Below are positions 1 through 11,675 of a DNA stretch of 64,000 nt, one piece after another. This DNA is from Lotus japonicus (lineage: Eukaryota; Streptophyta; Magnoliopsida; Fabales; Fabaceae), in the NCBI RefSeq assembly GCF_012489685.1, contig NC_080042.1, positions 7,256,501 to 7,320,500 of the forward strand. The letters are read 5' to 3'. How positions within the stretch are numbered: position 1 is the stretch's first letter; each line of letters opens with the position of its first letter. A model generated the notes under the pieces. It did no database searches, was not told where the DNA came from, and saw only the letters and a list, made by a program, of their open reading frames with translations. A program made the position numbers and the translations under genes.

Positions 1-470
1 AAAGCAATTTTTGTTGGTATGAGCATGTAGCGCAACAGTTAGAACCCAACTTCGAAGGCAAGATTGAAATACTATAGAATGACATTGCTTACAATGATCA
101 AGTAACAACAAAAGAAGAAGCTAAATCACAACACAAGTCTTGAAGACCACAAACAAACAAATGACCCTATCGTCTCTCAAATTTTCTCAAACTCAAACGT
201 CTAACTAACCTATGCAAGGATAGGATATTTTGCTACATAAACTACATTGAAAAATCATATATTCATAAGTAAAGTCTTAGTAAAAAAGTCAAACTGTCCA
301 CGCACCAAGTTGAAATGCACATCAAACTATGTTTCATCTAATTCCATCATCTAAAGAAGTCATCAAACATTGTATGATAAAAATAAGGCACTAAAGATGT
401 CCATAATACTTGGAGGTATAATCTCATAAAGACATCGTTCGCAAAATGCACCTACTTGGAGTGCAGATGA
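1..470. other. No recognisable gene or element
   Basis: AT-rich sequence with no coding potential or repeat structure that I can identify. It may be flank or untranslated sequence of the mobile-domain gene fragment that follows. Confidence 0.4.
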
Positions 471-1548
471 TTGTTCCTGAGATTTGTTCAGAGATACTTA
501 TCCAGTGATCTCAATGCCATCAGGGGATTGTTCTCACGGCTACCAGTTGTGGTTACGCAAGCAGAGGCTAAAGCGGAGATCTGGAAGTCCTTAGGACCTT
601 ATGCTCGGTATACATGGCTTCTGGATGTAGCTGAGAAGATGGCCAAGGAGGGGAAGACCAAGAAAGCTGCTAGAGCCTTCTTGTTGTGTTTGGTGGGGAT
701 GATGATTTTCTGTGCGAAGACAAACAAGAAGGTGAAGGTTTCATATTTGGGGATGTTTATGGACTTGGAAAAGGTTGTGGAGGATGCATGGGGCGCCATG
801 GAATTGACTTTCCTTTATGACCAGCTTAAGGACGCCACCAAAGTCAGCACTACTAGCCTTGGAGGGTACTTAAATCTGTTTCAGGTATGAGTAAATATCT
901 CTTACAGATAGCAGTTTCATATGGACACCATATGACGGGCATAGAGTGCATTGGCCCTTCCAGCAGGTGTGTCTCTATAGCGGGTGGATTCAGCATTCGG
1001 GCATGATTCGCCCATATCTGCCAGTGCGTGTTATGAGGCAGTTACCAGAAGCCAACATTCCCCCTGTAGAGGAGATTGATAAGAGGTTTCTTAATCTCAC
1101 TCCTCCTTGCGTGGCTGCTCAGCATACTCCAAGTCCAATGGTAGCGCCTCGCAACTTCGACTGGTACAAGACAATCTCACACCGTCTAGTGGTCCCTCCT
1201 GAAACAAGAGGTCTGGTGGCAGTAACTCTTTTGGTAAGTAACAATAATTTCCCCCCAACTTGGTTTTCTTACAATTTATGCACTAATGTTTATTTTTATT
1301 ACACTTGTTGCTTTTAGGGTGCTCTCGAGCAATTAAACGAGTTGAGTGCTATCAAAGTAGACCCCAGCGACATGCTAGAGCGGATCCTCGATGCAAACCA
1401 ACATATGCGGGCTATTATACTGCAGAATTTGGAGCAAGAGGCCGATGATGATGACAGTGGTAGTGGAGATGCAATTCATGGTGGAGGTGACCCTAACAAG
1501 AAGAAGAAAAGAAAAGTGTCTGATGTCTCTACCTCCAAGAGTAGTTAG
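471..1548 (+). pseudogene. Plant mobile domain (PMD/MAIN-like) gene fragment
   Basis: Two consecutive coding segments resemble the plant mobile domain found in MAIN-like proteins and in many Mutator- and retrotransposon-derived genes. The first (471-890) ends in LGGYLNLFQ, where family members usually read on into a W-x-YEH motif. The second, from about 912, contains PYDGHRVHWPF and RVMRQL, matching the family's P-Y-x-x-HR and RVMRQ signatures. The segments are separated by an in-frame stop near 888, so either a very short intron or a break lies there. A plausible intron (GTAAGT...TTTTAG, 1234-1317) joins the second segment to a C-terminal exon ending near 1548, which has an acidic stretch and a PNKKKKRKV nuclear-localisation-like motif. 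The beginning of the domain is missing. Most likely a decayed transposon-associated gene rather than a host gene. Confidence 0.5.
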
Positions 1549-1803
1549 GACTAGGGACCTAGGATTGATTTCAGGATGAATGTAATATAAGTATAAGTAC
1601 TTGTGACTTAGTTTGTGTTTTAGACCAATTAGCCATGTAGCTTGAATTTTAAGTACCTATGTTATGATGTGTTCGATTATCCCTGTGGTATGTTAATTAG
1701 AATGTGTTTAATTCTGCAATGGATTTGTTTTCTTCTGTTCTGGTTTCGGTTTTGAGAGTGCCAAGTAAATGTTGTAGATTTCTTATTTCCCCGCACCATT
1801 CAG

Positions 1804-1895
1804 GTGCGTCTTAGACGCACGTTGGATATGCGTCTAAGACGCATGCTGAACGTGCGACATAACTCTCGCTCATTCAACGTGCGTCTGAGACGCAC
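1804..1895. repeat. Three 17-nt palindromes (GTGCGTCT-N-AGACGCAC type)
   Basis: Three near-identical inverted repeats with 8-nt arms and a one-base centre lie at 1804-1820, 1828-1844 and 1879-1895. The arms read GTGCGTCT or ATGCGTCT and the centre base differs in each copy (T, A, G). Looser versions recur at 2695-2815. A minus-strand TATA-like TATAAATAGGG lies near 2592. The arrangement resembles the palindrome arrays upstream of the TATA box in the LTRs at 24354 and 43285. Function unknown. Confidence 0.7.
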
Positions 1896-2880
1896 TTTGG
1901 ACGTGCCACTTATTTCAGGATTCCAGAAACTTGTAGTGATTTCAGCTTTTTGATGCGAGTTGTCTCAGGATGCTAGAAACAGAAGCAGAAACAGTAACGA
2001 AAACAGAAACAGAAAGAAATGCAACATGATACAAAACATCGTTATTATTAATAGTGTTTGATGATACATGATACATGATAATTTCCTAACATACAAGTAC
2101 AATGACCCCTAAACCCTAAGCCATATACTTAGTATTTGAAAATTACAAGTACAATGACCCATATGAGATACAATCAGGAAGATTCAAATCTTCCTCTTCT
2201 TCAGGTCCTCTTCCTTATCTTCTGCTCCTTCTCTTTCTTCGGGTCCGCCTCCTCTTCTGCCTTGTTGGGGAATCCAGCAGTGCCGCCATCTAAGCCTAGA
2301 TGTTTCCATCATTACAAACGGACTCCAGAGGGCATTCTCTACATGAGCATGGTCTCATTCTATTTAGCAAGTTTGGGTACTTTGAATAACCAAGGATGGT
2401 CACCCCTACATTAGCAAGTTTGGCACTCTGAATTTGAAATATCACTCTCAAAGTACACAAACTTGCTAATGTTAGAGATAATTTCCGCATCACCCCAACC
2501 GTTGACAACTCTAAACCACAAGAGGTATGAAAAAAGAGAGTATAAGAGGAAGAAGGGAGAGAATTGTGTGAAAATGAAGAAGGAATATACCCTATTTATA
2601 GTGCTCGAACTAGCATAGGTTGTAACAAAAAACATAGGAAATAATAGATGCAATTAATGGCTTTTACCAGTTGTTGAGTTATGGTCAATGGCCGGTGCGT
2701 TCTAATCGCACTCTCAAGATGCATCAACGATGCACACTCCGGGAGCGTCAGTCGCACTGACGAAATGAGGCTTAAAGAACGACAGAGACGCAATTTGAGG
2801 GTGCGTTCGAAAGGGGTAATTTCGGATTTCATAATTTTTCTTCGGTCTGAATAGATGTGGGAGGGGGGTCTGAATAACAA
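1896..2880. other. Intergenic, probably transposon-derived, no gene
   Basis: Contains a low-complexity stretch of repeated GAAACAGAA-type units (about 1975-2020) and GC-richer degenerate palindromes at 2695-2815. Short open frames here show no family signature. Confidence 0.4.
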
Positions 2881-3245
2881 TTCCCCACAAATTTTATGAC
2901 GGAGATACCCCGTAACTAATTTGTAATGGAAAGTCATCCGTAACAAAATTAGTGACGAACCACGATGTCACTGTTTATTAACGAAATTTATCCGTCACTA
3001 ATTAGTTACGATAGTTCCAACAACACTTCAAGATTTTTAGTAACGGAATTTTATTATTAGCTACGGATTATTTTCGTCACTAATTTGTTACGAATCATAA
3101 ATTCAGTCACAAATGATTAGCAACGAAACTTTCTGTTATGCGTGATATTCGGTCACAAATTATGTCACTAACATGATTTGTGACGGAATTTTTAACGCTA
3201 TGTGACGGAATTTGTCCGTCACTCATTCCGTTTTTTTTAGTAGTC
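2881..3245. mobile_element. CACTA-like element end with subterminal repeats
   Basis: At least ten degenerate copies, on both strands, of a unit like TTAGTGACGGAATTTGTCC fill this stretch. It ends near 3215-3243 with a sequence whose reverse complement begins GACTACTAAAAAAAACGGAA. Short repeated motifs in both orientations next to a CACTA-like terminus are the hallmark of CACTA (En/Spm) subterminal regions. The exact terminus is degenerate (GACTA instead of CACTA) and I found no matching opposite end, so this is probably a truncated or internally deleted copy. Confidence 0.45.
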
Positions 3246-3900
3246 TTATTTTAGTTAAAATTAAAAAAAAAAGTTTAAACCATTTGATCCTAGATATAAT
3301 GTGCAAAAACATAATATGATTATTTTATGATTTTGTTGAGTTGAAAATGTTCTTTCAAATACACAACTGAGCACAACTCTTGATATTCGCGTGTTTATTG
3401 TGGGTTGAACGTATAACAGATGATGCAAGAGATATAATTGAACCATGTTTTTTTTAATGTTTTCGAAGACGTTTAGTTTTTGTTTTTTTGAAAAAATTTA
3501 AGCTTGAGTTTTGGTAAAAGTCCTTTTGATAATTTTGTTGTTGAGGTCAAGAGCAAAGTTTGGTTGGTTGTTCATTAGAAAATGTTGAAGCTTGATGTAT
3601 GTGTTATTTGGATTGAGAGTCAAAATGGTGTTTTGTGCAAAGTTTTCTAAGAGTATAATATTTGTATGGTTGATTTGATTGTGTTTACTTGAATTAGAAA
3701 AAGTTTAATTCCTTGATTGTTTAGGAGATGGCTTCAATGAAGATCCTACTTGAGGTTTAAGGATCCCTAGGATTGAGAGGAAAATGTTGGTTTATATGCA
3801 TTTTGACGCTATGCAAAGAGATGGGTAATTTGTTAAGTTCAAACGCTAGATACATCTTTTATCATATTTTGAATGATAACAATTTCAAGAGTATAAGTGT
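3246..3900. other. AT-rich, no gene recognised
   Basis: T-rich sequence without a recognisable coding region. It may be the decayed upstream part of the Ty3 remnant that starts near 3900. Confidence 0.4.
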
Positions 3901-3902
3901 AA

Positions 3903-4868
3903 TGGCTATCATCCAAAGAAGCAGGTCAAAGGAAGAATCTGTTTCGAACATACTATTCTGTCCAGAACAAGGTGTGTAACTTGATCGTGGACAATGGCAG
4001 CACTGAGAATCTGGTGACTCAGAAGTTGGGAGAGTACTTGAAGCTGACAACAAAGCCTCATGAGAAACCATACACCTTGGGGTGGGTGCGTAAAAGTCCA
4101 CGAGTGAAAGTTTCACAAACTCGCAAGGTACATATTTCCATTGGGAAGCATTATAGAGAGGAAGTATTGTGTGACATGATGAGTATGGATGTTTGTCAGG
4201 TTTTACTTGGGCAACCTTGGCAGTATGATACTGATATTACATACAAAGTAGGGATAATGTCATATTGTTTACGTGGGGAACACACCAAATTGTTATGGCT
4301 CCTGTTTTACACTTTGATAAGAGTCCAGTAGAAAAGAAGTCAAGTTTCTTGGTGATGACGCATAATGAAAAGGAGCTCGATGAGGATGTGAAAGAAACTA
4401 AATGTTTCTGCCCAGTGGTGATTAAAGAAGTTGTAAAGGCCCGGTTGGAGGCTACTGGAATGACGAAAAGAAGTCAAGTTTCTTGGTGATGATGCAGAAT
4501 GAAAAGGAGCTCGATGAGGTTGTGAAAGAAACTAAATGTTTCTGCCCTGTGGTGATTAAAGAAGTTGTAAAGGCCCGGTTGGAGGCTACTTGAATGAAGA
4601 ACAAGGCTGCTGCCGACAAACGCAGGAGAGCTAAAGTTTTCAATGTGATGGTGTTCTTACGGAAGGAGAAGTTCCCAGTTGGTACTTACAACAAGCTGAA
4701 GCCACACAAGTATGGTTCGTTCAAGGTGATTTGAAAAATCAATGACAATGCTTATGTGGTGGCTCTCCCATATGACATGAATATCTCCAATAATACCTTC
4801 AACGTGGCTGGCATCTATGAGTATCAAGTGGATGTAGCGCGGCTGGTTGCGCGCTTCGAAGACGGATG
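3903..4868 (+). pseudogene. Degenerate Ty3/gypsy retrotransposon pol remnant
   Basis: The frame from about 3972 encodes a retroviral-type aspartic protease: CNLIVDNGSTENLVTQKL contains the active-site D-x-G-S/T (DNGST), followed by VLLGQPWQYD, the usual LGxPW motif. Reverse transcriptase, RNase H and the integrase core are missing. After about 4300 come a linker segment present twice in tandem (about 4330-4450 and 4467-4590) and then a stretch from about 4605 resembling the C-terminal part of plant Ty3 integrases ([20 protein letters not shown]). Stops and frameshifts interrupt it throughout. It is a large internal deletion derivative of a Ty3/gypsy element and cannot be functional. Confidence 0.7.
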
Positions 4869-5150
4869 AGCCCGATCGGATTTAGCCCATCCGAATTTTT
4901 CTCGGGCCCGCAAAACAACATTTAAGTTTTTTATTAGGATTTTAATTATTTTCGGTTTGGATCTTATTTATTTTCAATTAGGATATTTTTTCTTCAATTG
5001 GGATCTTTTAGGATCTTATTTATTTTTTGTTAGGATTTTTATTTTCAATTAGGATCTTTTATCTTCAATTAGGATTTTGTAGGATCTTATTTATTTTATG
5101 TTAGATTTTTTTCTTTTCCTAATTAAGAAATGGTTAGGCATAGCCAATAA
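4869..5150. repeat. AT-rich degenerate tandem repeats
   Basis: Several imperfect copies of a unit like TTAGGATCTTATTTATTTT follow the integrase-like remnant. They may be the 3' untranslated part of the same Ty3 element. No LTR boundary is recognisable. Confidence 0.4.
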
Positions 5151-5156
5151 TAGGTT

Positions 5157-5960
5157 TTGATTATAATAAAATTTAAGAGTTTTCTCATCTTTTCAGGTGT
5201 ATTCCAGAGTTTGTCCTTAGGGTTAGCGCTTGCTAATCTCTATTCGCTTCTGACTGCATCACATGGAGATAATAACTATAGTTTCTTTCATCATAAAGCG
5301 TCTAAGAGGAAGGAGAAAAACTGTGTGGATTCTTTAAAGGATCATAGAGGGTTGAGCATGAGAAGGAGGAGGACATTGAGGATATTTTGGCTTCCTTATT
5401 TTCAAAGCTATTTTCATCTTCATGTCCTTTGGACCGTAAGGAAGTGTGTGAGGTTGTGAGGGGGCGTGTGGTGAATGAGATGTTAGCTACTCTAGAGGCT
5501 GATGATTACACCTGGGAGGATGTGTGGTGTGTGTTTTAAGTAAATAGAGGAAACCTACATCTGCTCCAGGACCTGATGGACTTCCAACTATATTTTAGCA
5601 GTTGTTTTGACCGGTTTTGGGGGATGACATCACTGAGGCTATTCTGGAGGTGCTGAATCATGGAATGGATCCAAGTTGTCTCAATCAAACTTTTCTTTGC
5701 TTGACTCCAAAGGTAAAGATTCCAAAGCACACTCGTGAATTAATGCCTATCTCTTCATGCGATATCATGTCTAAAATCATCATCAAAACAATGGCGAATA
5801 GTATAAAGAAAATATTCTTTTATAAATTGTGATGTCATTTCAGAGCGCTTTTGTTCAGGGTACGTAGATTGATAATGGATAATACCTTGATTGCTTTTGA
5901 TACTTTTTTTATGTGAGGAAGAAAGCAACTGGTAAGAAGTTCTATAGGGTCATACGTTAA
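5157..5960 (+). pseudogene. LINE (non-LTR retrotransposon) reverse transcriptase fragment
   Basis: From about 5545 the sequence encodes the start of a LINE-type reverse transcriptase: SAPGPDGLP, then a stretch ending LTPKVKIPKHTRELMPIS (the family's L-x-L-x-PK and R-P-I-S-L region), then DIMSKIIIKTMANSIKKI (KIIxKxLANR-like). After a stop near 5830, traces of the next conserved block (SAFVxGRxIxDN-like) persist to about 5930. The YxDD block and everything downstream are absent, and several stops are present. It is a 5'- and 3'-truncated relic. Confidence 0.7.
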
Positions 5961-6216
5961 ACCTTAGCTTCGATATATCTCTTCCCTTGAACTTTTAGGA
6001 TTTTGTTTATGTTCACAAATATCATCCAAATGCTTGATTTTGTTCATTCGGCTCCCCTAATGCTTCATCTCAATAACTAGCTCTGTTAGTTCGACCATTA
6101 GACCAACGACTAGTCCTTATGCTACGGATAACTTACCACTTCGACTACCTTTATAGCCGTTACATATTTTTTAGTGCCATCAAAAGACAAACAAGGTAGC
6201 TCATTGTGTTGGCTAG

Positions 6217-7406
6217 TGATGACCAGATTTTTGTCCTAGTTTTTAGGGTATTTTCTTTGCTTCTTTTTAGTCTTTTTCTTTGTCTCATGTAGTGTTTCAT
6301 CTTTTTTCATGCATTTTTACTTTTATTTGTGCAATTGCATTAGTTTAGTGGTTTTGTGGTTTTATGGGGACTTTAGTTGCATTTTAGTATAGTTTTGAGT
6401 CTTTTGTTAATTATCATTAGTTTTGGGTCGCTTGTGCAATTAAATGGTTGGTATTATTGATATTTTTCCTTGAGCTTTGATGAGAATAATCATGTGAAAC
6501 TGAAGAAGAAGAAGAAAGGTCAAGAGGTTTGGAGGTTTGAAGTTTGAATTTAAGTGGAGTTAAGTTGGAATTCTGAAGGTTTTTGGGCGAGCAATTGACA
6601 CTCTGATGCTGAAAATTGCTTTCTAGAGCAATTGGCGCTTGAGCGCCTGGCACGTCAGAAAACTCTATAAATAGGTGTTTAGTTGTGTTTAGTTGTTATC
6701 TTTTGTAATTTTTTCATACTTTGTTAAACTCTGAGGTAGAGGAGCATCTAGAAGAGTGTGAGAAGGCTTCCAAGCTTGTAATATGCTTGACTAATCTCTC
6801 TTCTATTGCTTTGGTTTTCTTGTAAGACTTTTCATCTTTAAGTTATAATCTTAAGTTCTTTCCCACATGTTCTTCTTCTTTCCTTGAATCCTGTTTTCTG
6901 AATTTCAATCTAAGCTTGTATGCATACTTGCTTTATATTTTTCTATAATCATAACGGAAGTTTATTATAGATTAGGGAACTGATTTGGGATTACCCCTTC
7001 TATGCTTGCTACTAGGAATAGAGGAAGGATTGGGGTTTGTTGGCATGAATTTTGTAATCTTTATGCTTCAAACAAATGTTTAAGTACACAAGGAATTAGA
7101 CTTATCTTTTGGTTTGAAAGAATTATCTATGCGAGACATCGATAGGTAGTTGCTTAGACTATAACATCAAGGAGAGATTCATGAGGACATGTGCATAGAA
7201 TGATGTGTTTGAATTGACTAGTTGAGCAAGAACCCAAAACATTTTCATCTCTGTTTTTCTTATATTTTATCTTTGCTACATCGATATATGATTGCCTCAA
7301 TAAAACAAACCTTCAAACTCAAGGCTTAAGCTAAATTTATTCACTCACAATCTCTGTGGTTCGATATTTATAATCGAGTAATTTTGTACACTTGCAGTGG
7401 CTAACA
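6217..7406 (+). mobile_element. Solo LTR, Tat/Athila-type Ty3 family
   Basis: This 1,190-bp segment begins TGATGACCAG and ends GTGGCTAACA, giving canonical TG...CA termini. It is flanked by a perfect 5-bp target-site duplication, GCTAG, at 6212-6216 and 7407-7411. A TATA box (CTCTATAAATAGG) lies near 6663. The start resembles the solo LTR at 43285 (TGATGACC), and the end keeps a related motif (CTGTGGTTCGATA..., TACACTTGCAG). There is no internal region or second LTR, so it is a solo LTR left by LTR-LTR recombination. Confidence 0.85.
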
Positions 7407-7411
7407 GCTAG

Positions 7412-7905
7412 ATATGCCTTGACTTGCTCAGATGCAACTTGGAGTGATGTTACCCCATCTTGTATAAAGGCTTTTTTCTAACGGATGTTATCCCAGGAAC
7501 TAAGGATGATTTATGTTGACGTTAAAAAATTACCAATTTGTCATGTCATTATTAAATTTGAATTTAAAAATATTGGAAATAGAAACTGAAGAGACGTGAT
7601 TGAATACATGCATAAAATTCTTTACGCTGCCACTGCATATAAATTATTCTAAATATTTTTTGTTTTGACCAAAAGTATCTCTATTAATTAGGCAATCTTA
7701 TTCAACCCAGGTGTGGTGAAGGTCAAGTGTCTTCTCAAGAGTGTGACTCCTACTTATCATACTCTCAACCTTAAAGATTCAAACAATCATTGTTAACTAC
7801 AATCTACAGCGACCGGCACCCATCGGGTAATTAAGTCCTAAATCTAATCCTTGTTGTGAAAATGATACAAGTCATAATTTATTTACAATATTGTATCATT
7901 TATGA
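7412..7905. other. Intergenic, no gene recognised
   Basis: AT-rich spacer between the solo LTR and the Mutator-like element. No recognisable features. Confidence 0.5.
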
Positions 7906-7914
7906 TAAAATAAA

Positions 7915-9330
7915 GGCTTAATACATCAGAAGGTCCCTGTAATTGTAAAGGGAATCAAATCCAGGGCCTAGAAAATTTTTGCATCAAATTGGGTCCCTAG
8001 AAAAATTTTTTTAATTCAATTAAGGACAAAGTGCGTCTGATGCTGAAGTGGCTTCAATTTTAGCCTACTTAGCTTTTCCACGTGGCATTTGGAATTATTT
8101 TTTAATTGAAAAATTCTAAAAGTTAATTTTTTAATTCCAACTCATTTTTTAATTATTCAAAAAATATTTAATTAATTATTCATCATTTTTTATTCATCAT
8201 TCATCATTCTGATTGAACTTCTCAGTTCTCATCTTCCTCCCTTCTCTCCCACCATACCCACCCTCAACCTCACCCCACCCCCAACCCAACCCAACCCAAC
8301 TCAACCCAAACGAAACCCCAACCCCCCACCCCCAACCCTGCAAACCCTCAGTGTAGGTCGCGCTCCACCGCTGCTTCCTTGTCACCACCGCCCCTCATGT
8401 CCCTCTCTATAAATCATATGTGGTCGTCCTGGGCTTGTGGTGGCTTGCGGTGGTGAATGGGTTTGCTGGGTTCGTCATCCTTTTCTGTCGCCCCCATCAC
8501 GCTCTTCCTCTCTCTGATTCCTACTGTTCCGATGATCTCAAAGCCCTCAGGGAACGCTGCTTGGAAGCAACATCGTTCCTCTTCTTGTGATTCGATGGAT
8601 CTGAGGGATAGTGGTGGGTTCTGGGTTTGGGGTGGCGTGAAGAGGTTGGTGATGGTGGTGGGTGGTTTCTGGGTTTCTGGTTGATGGTGGTGGTAGGTTC
8701 TGGGTGGCGTGGAGGTGGGTGGGTTCTGGGTTTAGTCTAGCTCAGAATTCCTTCTTTGATTCTAACATAGATGTGTTGCTTTGAGGAGATGAGAAACAGA
8801 GGAACGACAAAGGTGATTAGGAAGAAAAGGACCAGTGCTAGTGTGATTCAGAGGGGAAAATGGAGATGGTGGTTATGGTGATGATGGTGGCCGCCGGCTA
8901 GGAGAGAGGGGGAGACTTCTCTGTGTTCTTAATCTCTCTTCAGTTAGGGTTTAATTTGGGGAAGATTGAAATTGGTTATAGGGATTATTAGATTAGATTA
9001 GGTTAGATTATTAGATTAGTTTATTAGTTAGATTATTAGTTTGTTTAGTTAAGGATTATTATATTAGGTTATTTATTAAGTTTTTAAATTTTTTTTTCTA
9101 ATTATTTAACTGAGATGGAATTAAAAATAATTTTTAATTATTTTTTTAAATTAAAAAATAATAATAAAAGCCACGTGGAAATGCTGACTGGGATAAAATT
9201 GAGAGCTGGCACACTTTGGCCTTAATTGAATTAAAAAAAATTTTCTAGGGACCCAATTTGATGCAAAAATTTTCTAGGCCCTGGATTTGATTCCCTTTAC
9301 AATTACAGGGGCCTTCTGATGTATTAAGCC
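7915..9330. mobile_element. Non-autonomous Mutator-like element (possible Pack-MULE)
   Basis: Long terminal inverted repeats of about 118 bp (7915-8033 and about 9213-9330), differing at only a few positions, start GGCTTAATACATCAG. They are flanked by a perfect 9-bp target duplication, TAAAATAAA, at 7906-7914 and 9331-9339, the length typical of Mutator. The 1.2-kb interior encodes no transposase. It is unlike the AT-rich surroundings: a C-rich then G-rich stretch (8220-8360, 8400-8740) with codon-like composition that could be captured genic DNA. I could not identify a donor gene with confidence. Confidence 0.85.
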
Positions 9331-9492
9331 TAAAATAAAGGAAAATATGTGAAACAAATTAAATAAAAACAGATACTTCATACATAGACTAGACACTGTC
9401 TCTTTATGCTTTGCTACTTTATTTTGTCGTCTAGAGTATTTTTCAACTCATCTAGCAACATATTCAGATTCCAAATACTGAGGACTTATTTT

Positions 9493-11607
9493 CTATTTAT
9501 AAAACTCCATAACTCTTGACGTAACCGACAAATCACGGCAAGCAACATGAAATCTGGAAAATCCAGAATTCGTGCATAATTTGACGAATTCCTTCTCGGT
9601 TCTTTCCTTTCCACTAGTTACTGCAAACATGAAATTGTCGGCAATACATGTATTCTTGGATATTAAGCTTGAATCTGGGACTTCTGGAATTATATATTCT
9701 ATAATAATCACCTTTCCTTCTTCTGGCAAAGCTTTGTGGCAATTTCTTAACAACTTTATGCATTCTTCATCTGACCAATTGTGACATACTTGCTGAAATG
9801 AAGAGGGCAAAAGACCAAATAAGAACAAAACCAAGTGATTACAATACTTTTTTTTATGTCATATAGAGGATTTTTCCATAGATTAAGAAAAATTTAACTT
9901 ACAAATTAAAAAAGTTTCATTCCCAATTGATTTTGATGCATACGGAGGAGTATACTAAATATTATCAAAACATATTTTATTGAAAAAAACATGTTTTTAT
10001 CGGTATAACAATTTAATTTTAGCATGTTCTACCTTAGAGTTCTTTCATATGAAAATGTTTAAAATTAAATAAAGATGAGGTTATCTAAATCACCCCTACT
10101 AAATATGGATAAAATCACCCTAGCTTTAGGTGGTTCAACTCACGAATATTTTGACTCATGAGCTGGAATTTTTTAAGACACATTAAAATATTACATGGAC
10201 CAATAAGTTAGGGTGATTTTACCCTATATTTACTTAAAGTGATTTAGACAAACCCATAAACATGGTCTCTCCAGTATCATATGCTCACTAACCTTCAATA
10301 AAATGGCGTCCCCTTCTGGAACACTTTCAAACATATCTCCTCCAACATGTTTTATCCCTTTCAAGTAAAATAAGTGTTAATTTCTAATTAACAAATTAAT
10401 AAAATGAACTCATTCCGATTTTCTTTTCTTAATTTCTTTGGGTAAATAATTGCATTCTTTTAAAATATGGTAGCTAGGCTATATGAGAAATCGGTATATG
10501 TTACCTGGATGAGGTTGGGCGTGTTGAATCACTTGTGGCAAATCTAAATTAATTCCTTTTATAGAAGGATGCTCAGAGATGATCTGTTTTAAGACCTGCC
10601 CAACACCACCTGCTACATCAACAACTGTTGATACTCCTTTGAAACCTTGATAAAGTTTAAGTATCCTTGTCATTTCCAATGAGCTGATTTGGGCTATTGC
10701 TTTGATGAAAATGTTGTTAAGCTCTTCATTTGTCTCCATATATTGATAAGTTGACATTCCATAGACTTTTTGGAAATGATTGTTGTCACTAGGATCCACA
10801 ATTGCATCCTTTATATCATTCCTGATAAATAAACAAATGGGTTTCATGATAATAAAAATTGTAAAGTGATTTGTTAACACTCATTCCATCTCCACCCGTA
10901 GGAGAGATAGGAAAGTAACAGAGAAAAATAAAAGATAGGAAAAATTAGAAAAAATATGAGTGAAAATAAGATGAAAAATAAAATAAAATAATATGAATTT
11001 ATAAAAGTTGTATTTTAACGTCCTCGAATGATAGCTCAAATAAGTGATAGGAGTTAGAGAACATATAAGTTGAGTGTGGGAGATTTAGAAATCAACCTCT
11101 GGATGATACAATTTATCTTTCTGATGTAAAAAAAAAGTTATATTTTAACTAATAAATGCTTAATTACTTACCAAACATCTTGAAATCCTCGATGAATTAT
11201 AATTGATAGTGAACTAAAAAGCCTCCTCTGCTATCACAAACAAAGTAATCACCAACGGGTGAGAGAGCATAAACTCTTTCTCTCTTACCCTCTTCATCGG
11301 TGCGAATGGAGCAAGTAAGAAGAGAATAACTGGCCAGCACAGGTAAAATGCGGTCAAGCCTGTTTGCCAATTCAGAGTGTTGATTTGGAAGCAGAGAAGC
11401 AATCTCAGAGGCAGACAAGCTTGCTCCGCATGAAGTACTCTGCGCCTCCGCTATGATCTCAAACAAATTGAGATCAATAGCAGCATTTAAGATTGCAGGG
11501 AAGATTCTACTAAAACACAGTGACAAAGCAGAGAGGTAAGCATCATCGGGCTTTGCTACCACCTCTGTGGGAAGTTGATAGGTTTGTTTGGAATTGTTGG
11601 AACTCAT
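9493..11607 (-). CDS. O-methyltransferase, isoliquiritigenin 2'-OMT (chalcone OMT)-like; probable frameshift
   Basis: Four exons fit a COMT-family class II plant O-methyltransferase: 11172-11607, 10505-10821, 10293-10357 and 9493-9792, all with GT-AG introns. The N-terminal dimerisation part (NAAIDLNLFEIIA) is followed by the SAM-binding motif VVDVAGGVGQVLK (family: LVDVGGGxG), GINLDLPQVI, GGDMF, and then VCHNWSDEE, which holds the catalytic His. The protein ends VMEFYK. Sequence resembles legume chalcone 2'-OMT, which methylates isoliquiritigenin in the cytosol, but substrate is inferred only. I chose the second Met (11607), which starts MSSNNSKQ; an in-frame ATG also exists at 11646. The exons total 1,118 nt, one short of a whole number of codons. 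The frame shifts at a run of five T near 11215, between the SRGG and SLSIII segments. This is a real 1-bp deletion (pseudogene) or a homopolymer sequencing error; otherwise about 372 residues. Confidence 0.8.
10077..10262. mobile_element. MITE-like inverted repeat in OMT intron 3
   Basis: About 185 bp whose ends are imperfect inverted repeats: GGTTATCTAAATCACCCCTA at the left, and the reverse complement of the right end reads GGGTTTGTCTAAATCACTTT. Both arms continue into ATAAAATCACCCTA-like sequence. Lies in the intron between OMT exons 3 and 4. No clear target duplication. Confidence 0.5.
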
Positions 11608-11667
11608 TGTAACAAGTGTTATGGTTATTGTTTCTGAGATGTGCAACTTTGTTGGTTTTAGAGTTCT

Positions 11668-11675
11668 TTATATAG
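11668..11675 (-). promoter_or_regulatory. Putative TATA box of the OMT gene
   Basis: TATATAAA on the minus strand, about 60 nt upstream of the chosen start codon at 11607. Assigned from position and consensus only. Confidence 0.5.

Noticed and set aside
8197..8684. Two short ORFs in the Mutator-like element
   Set aside because: Low-complexity Gly/Trp/Val-rich translations from G- and C-rich tracts without family motifs.
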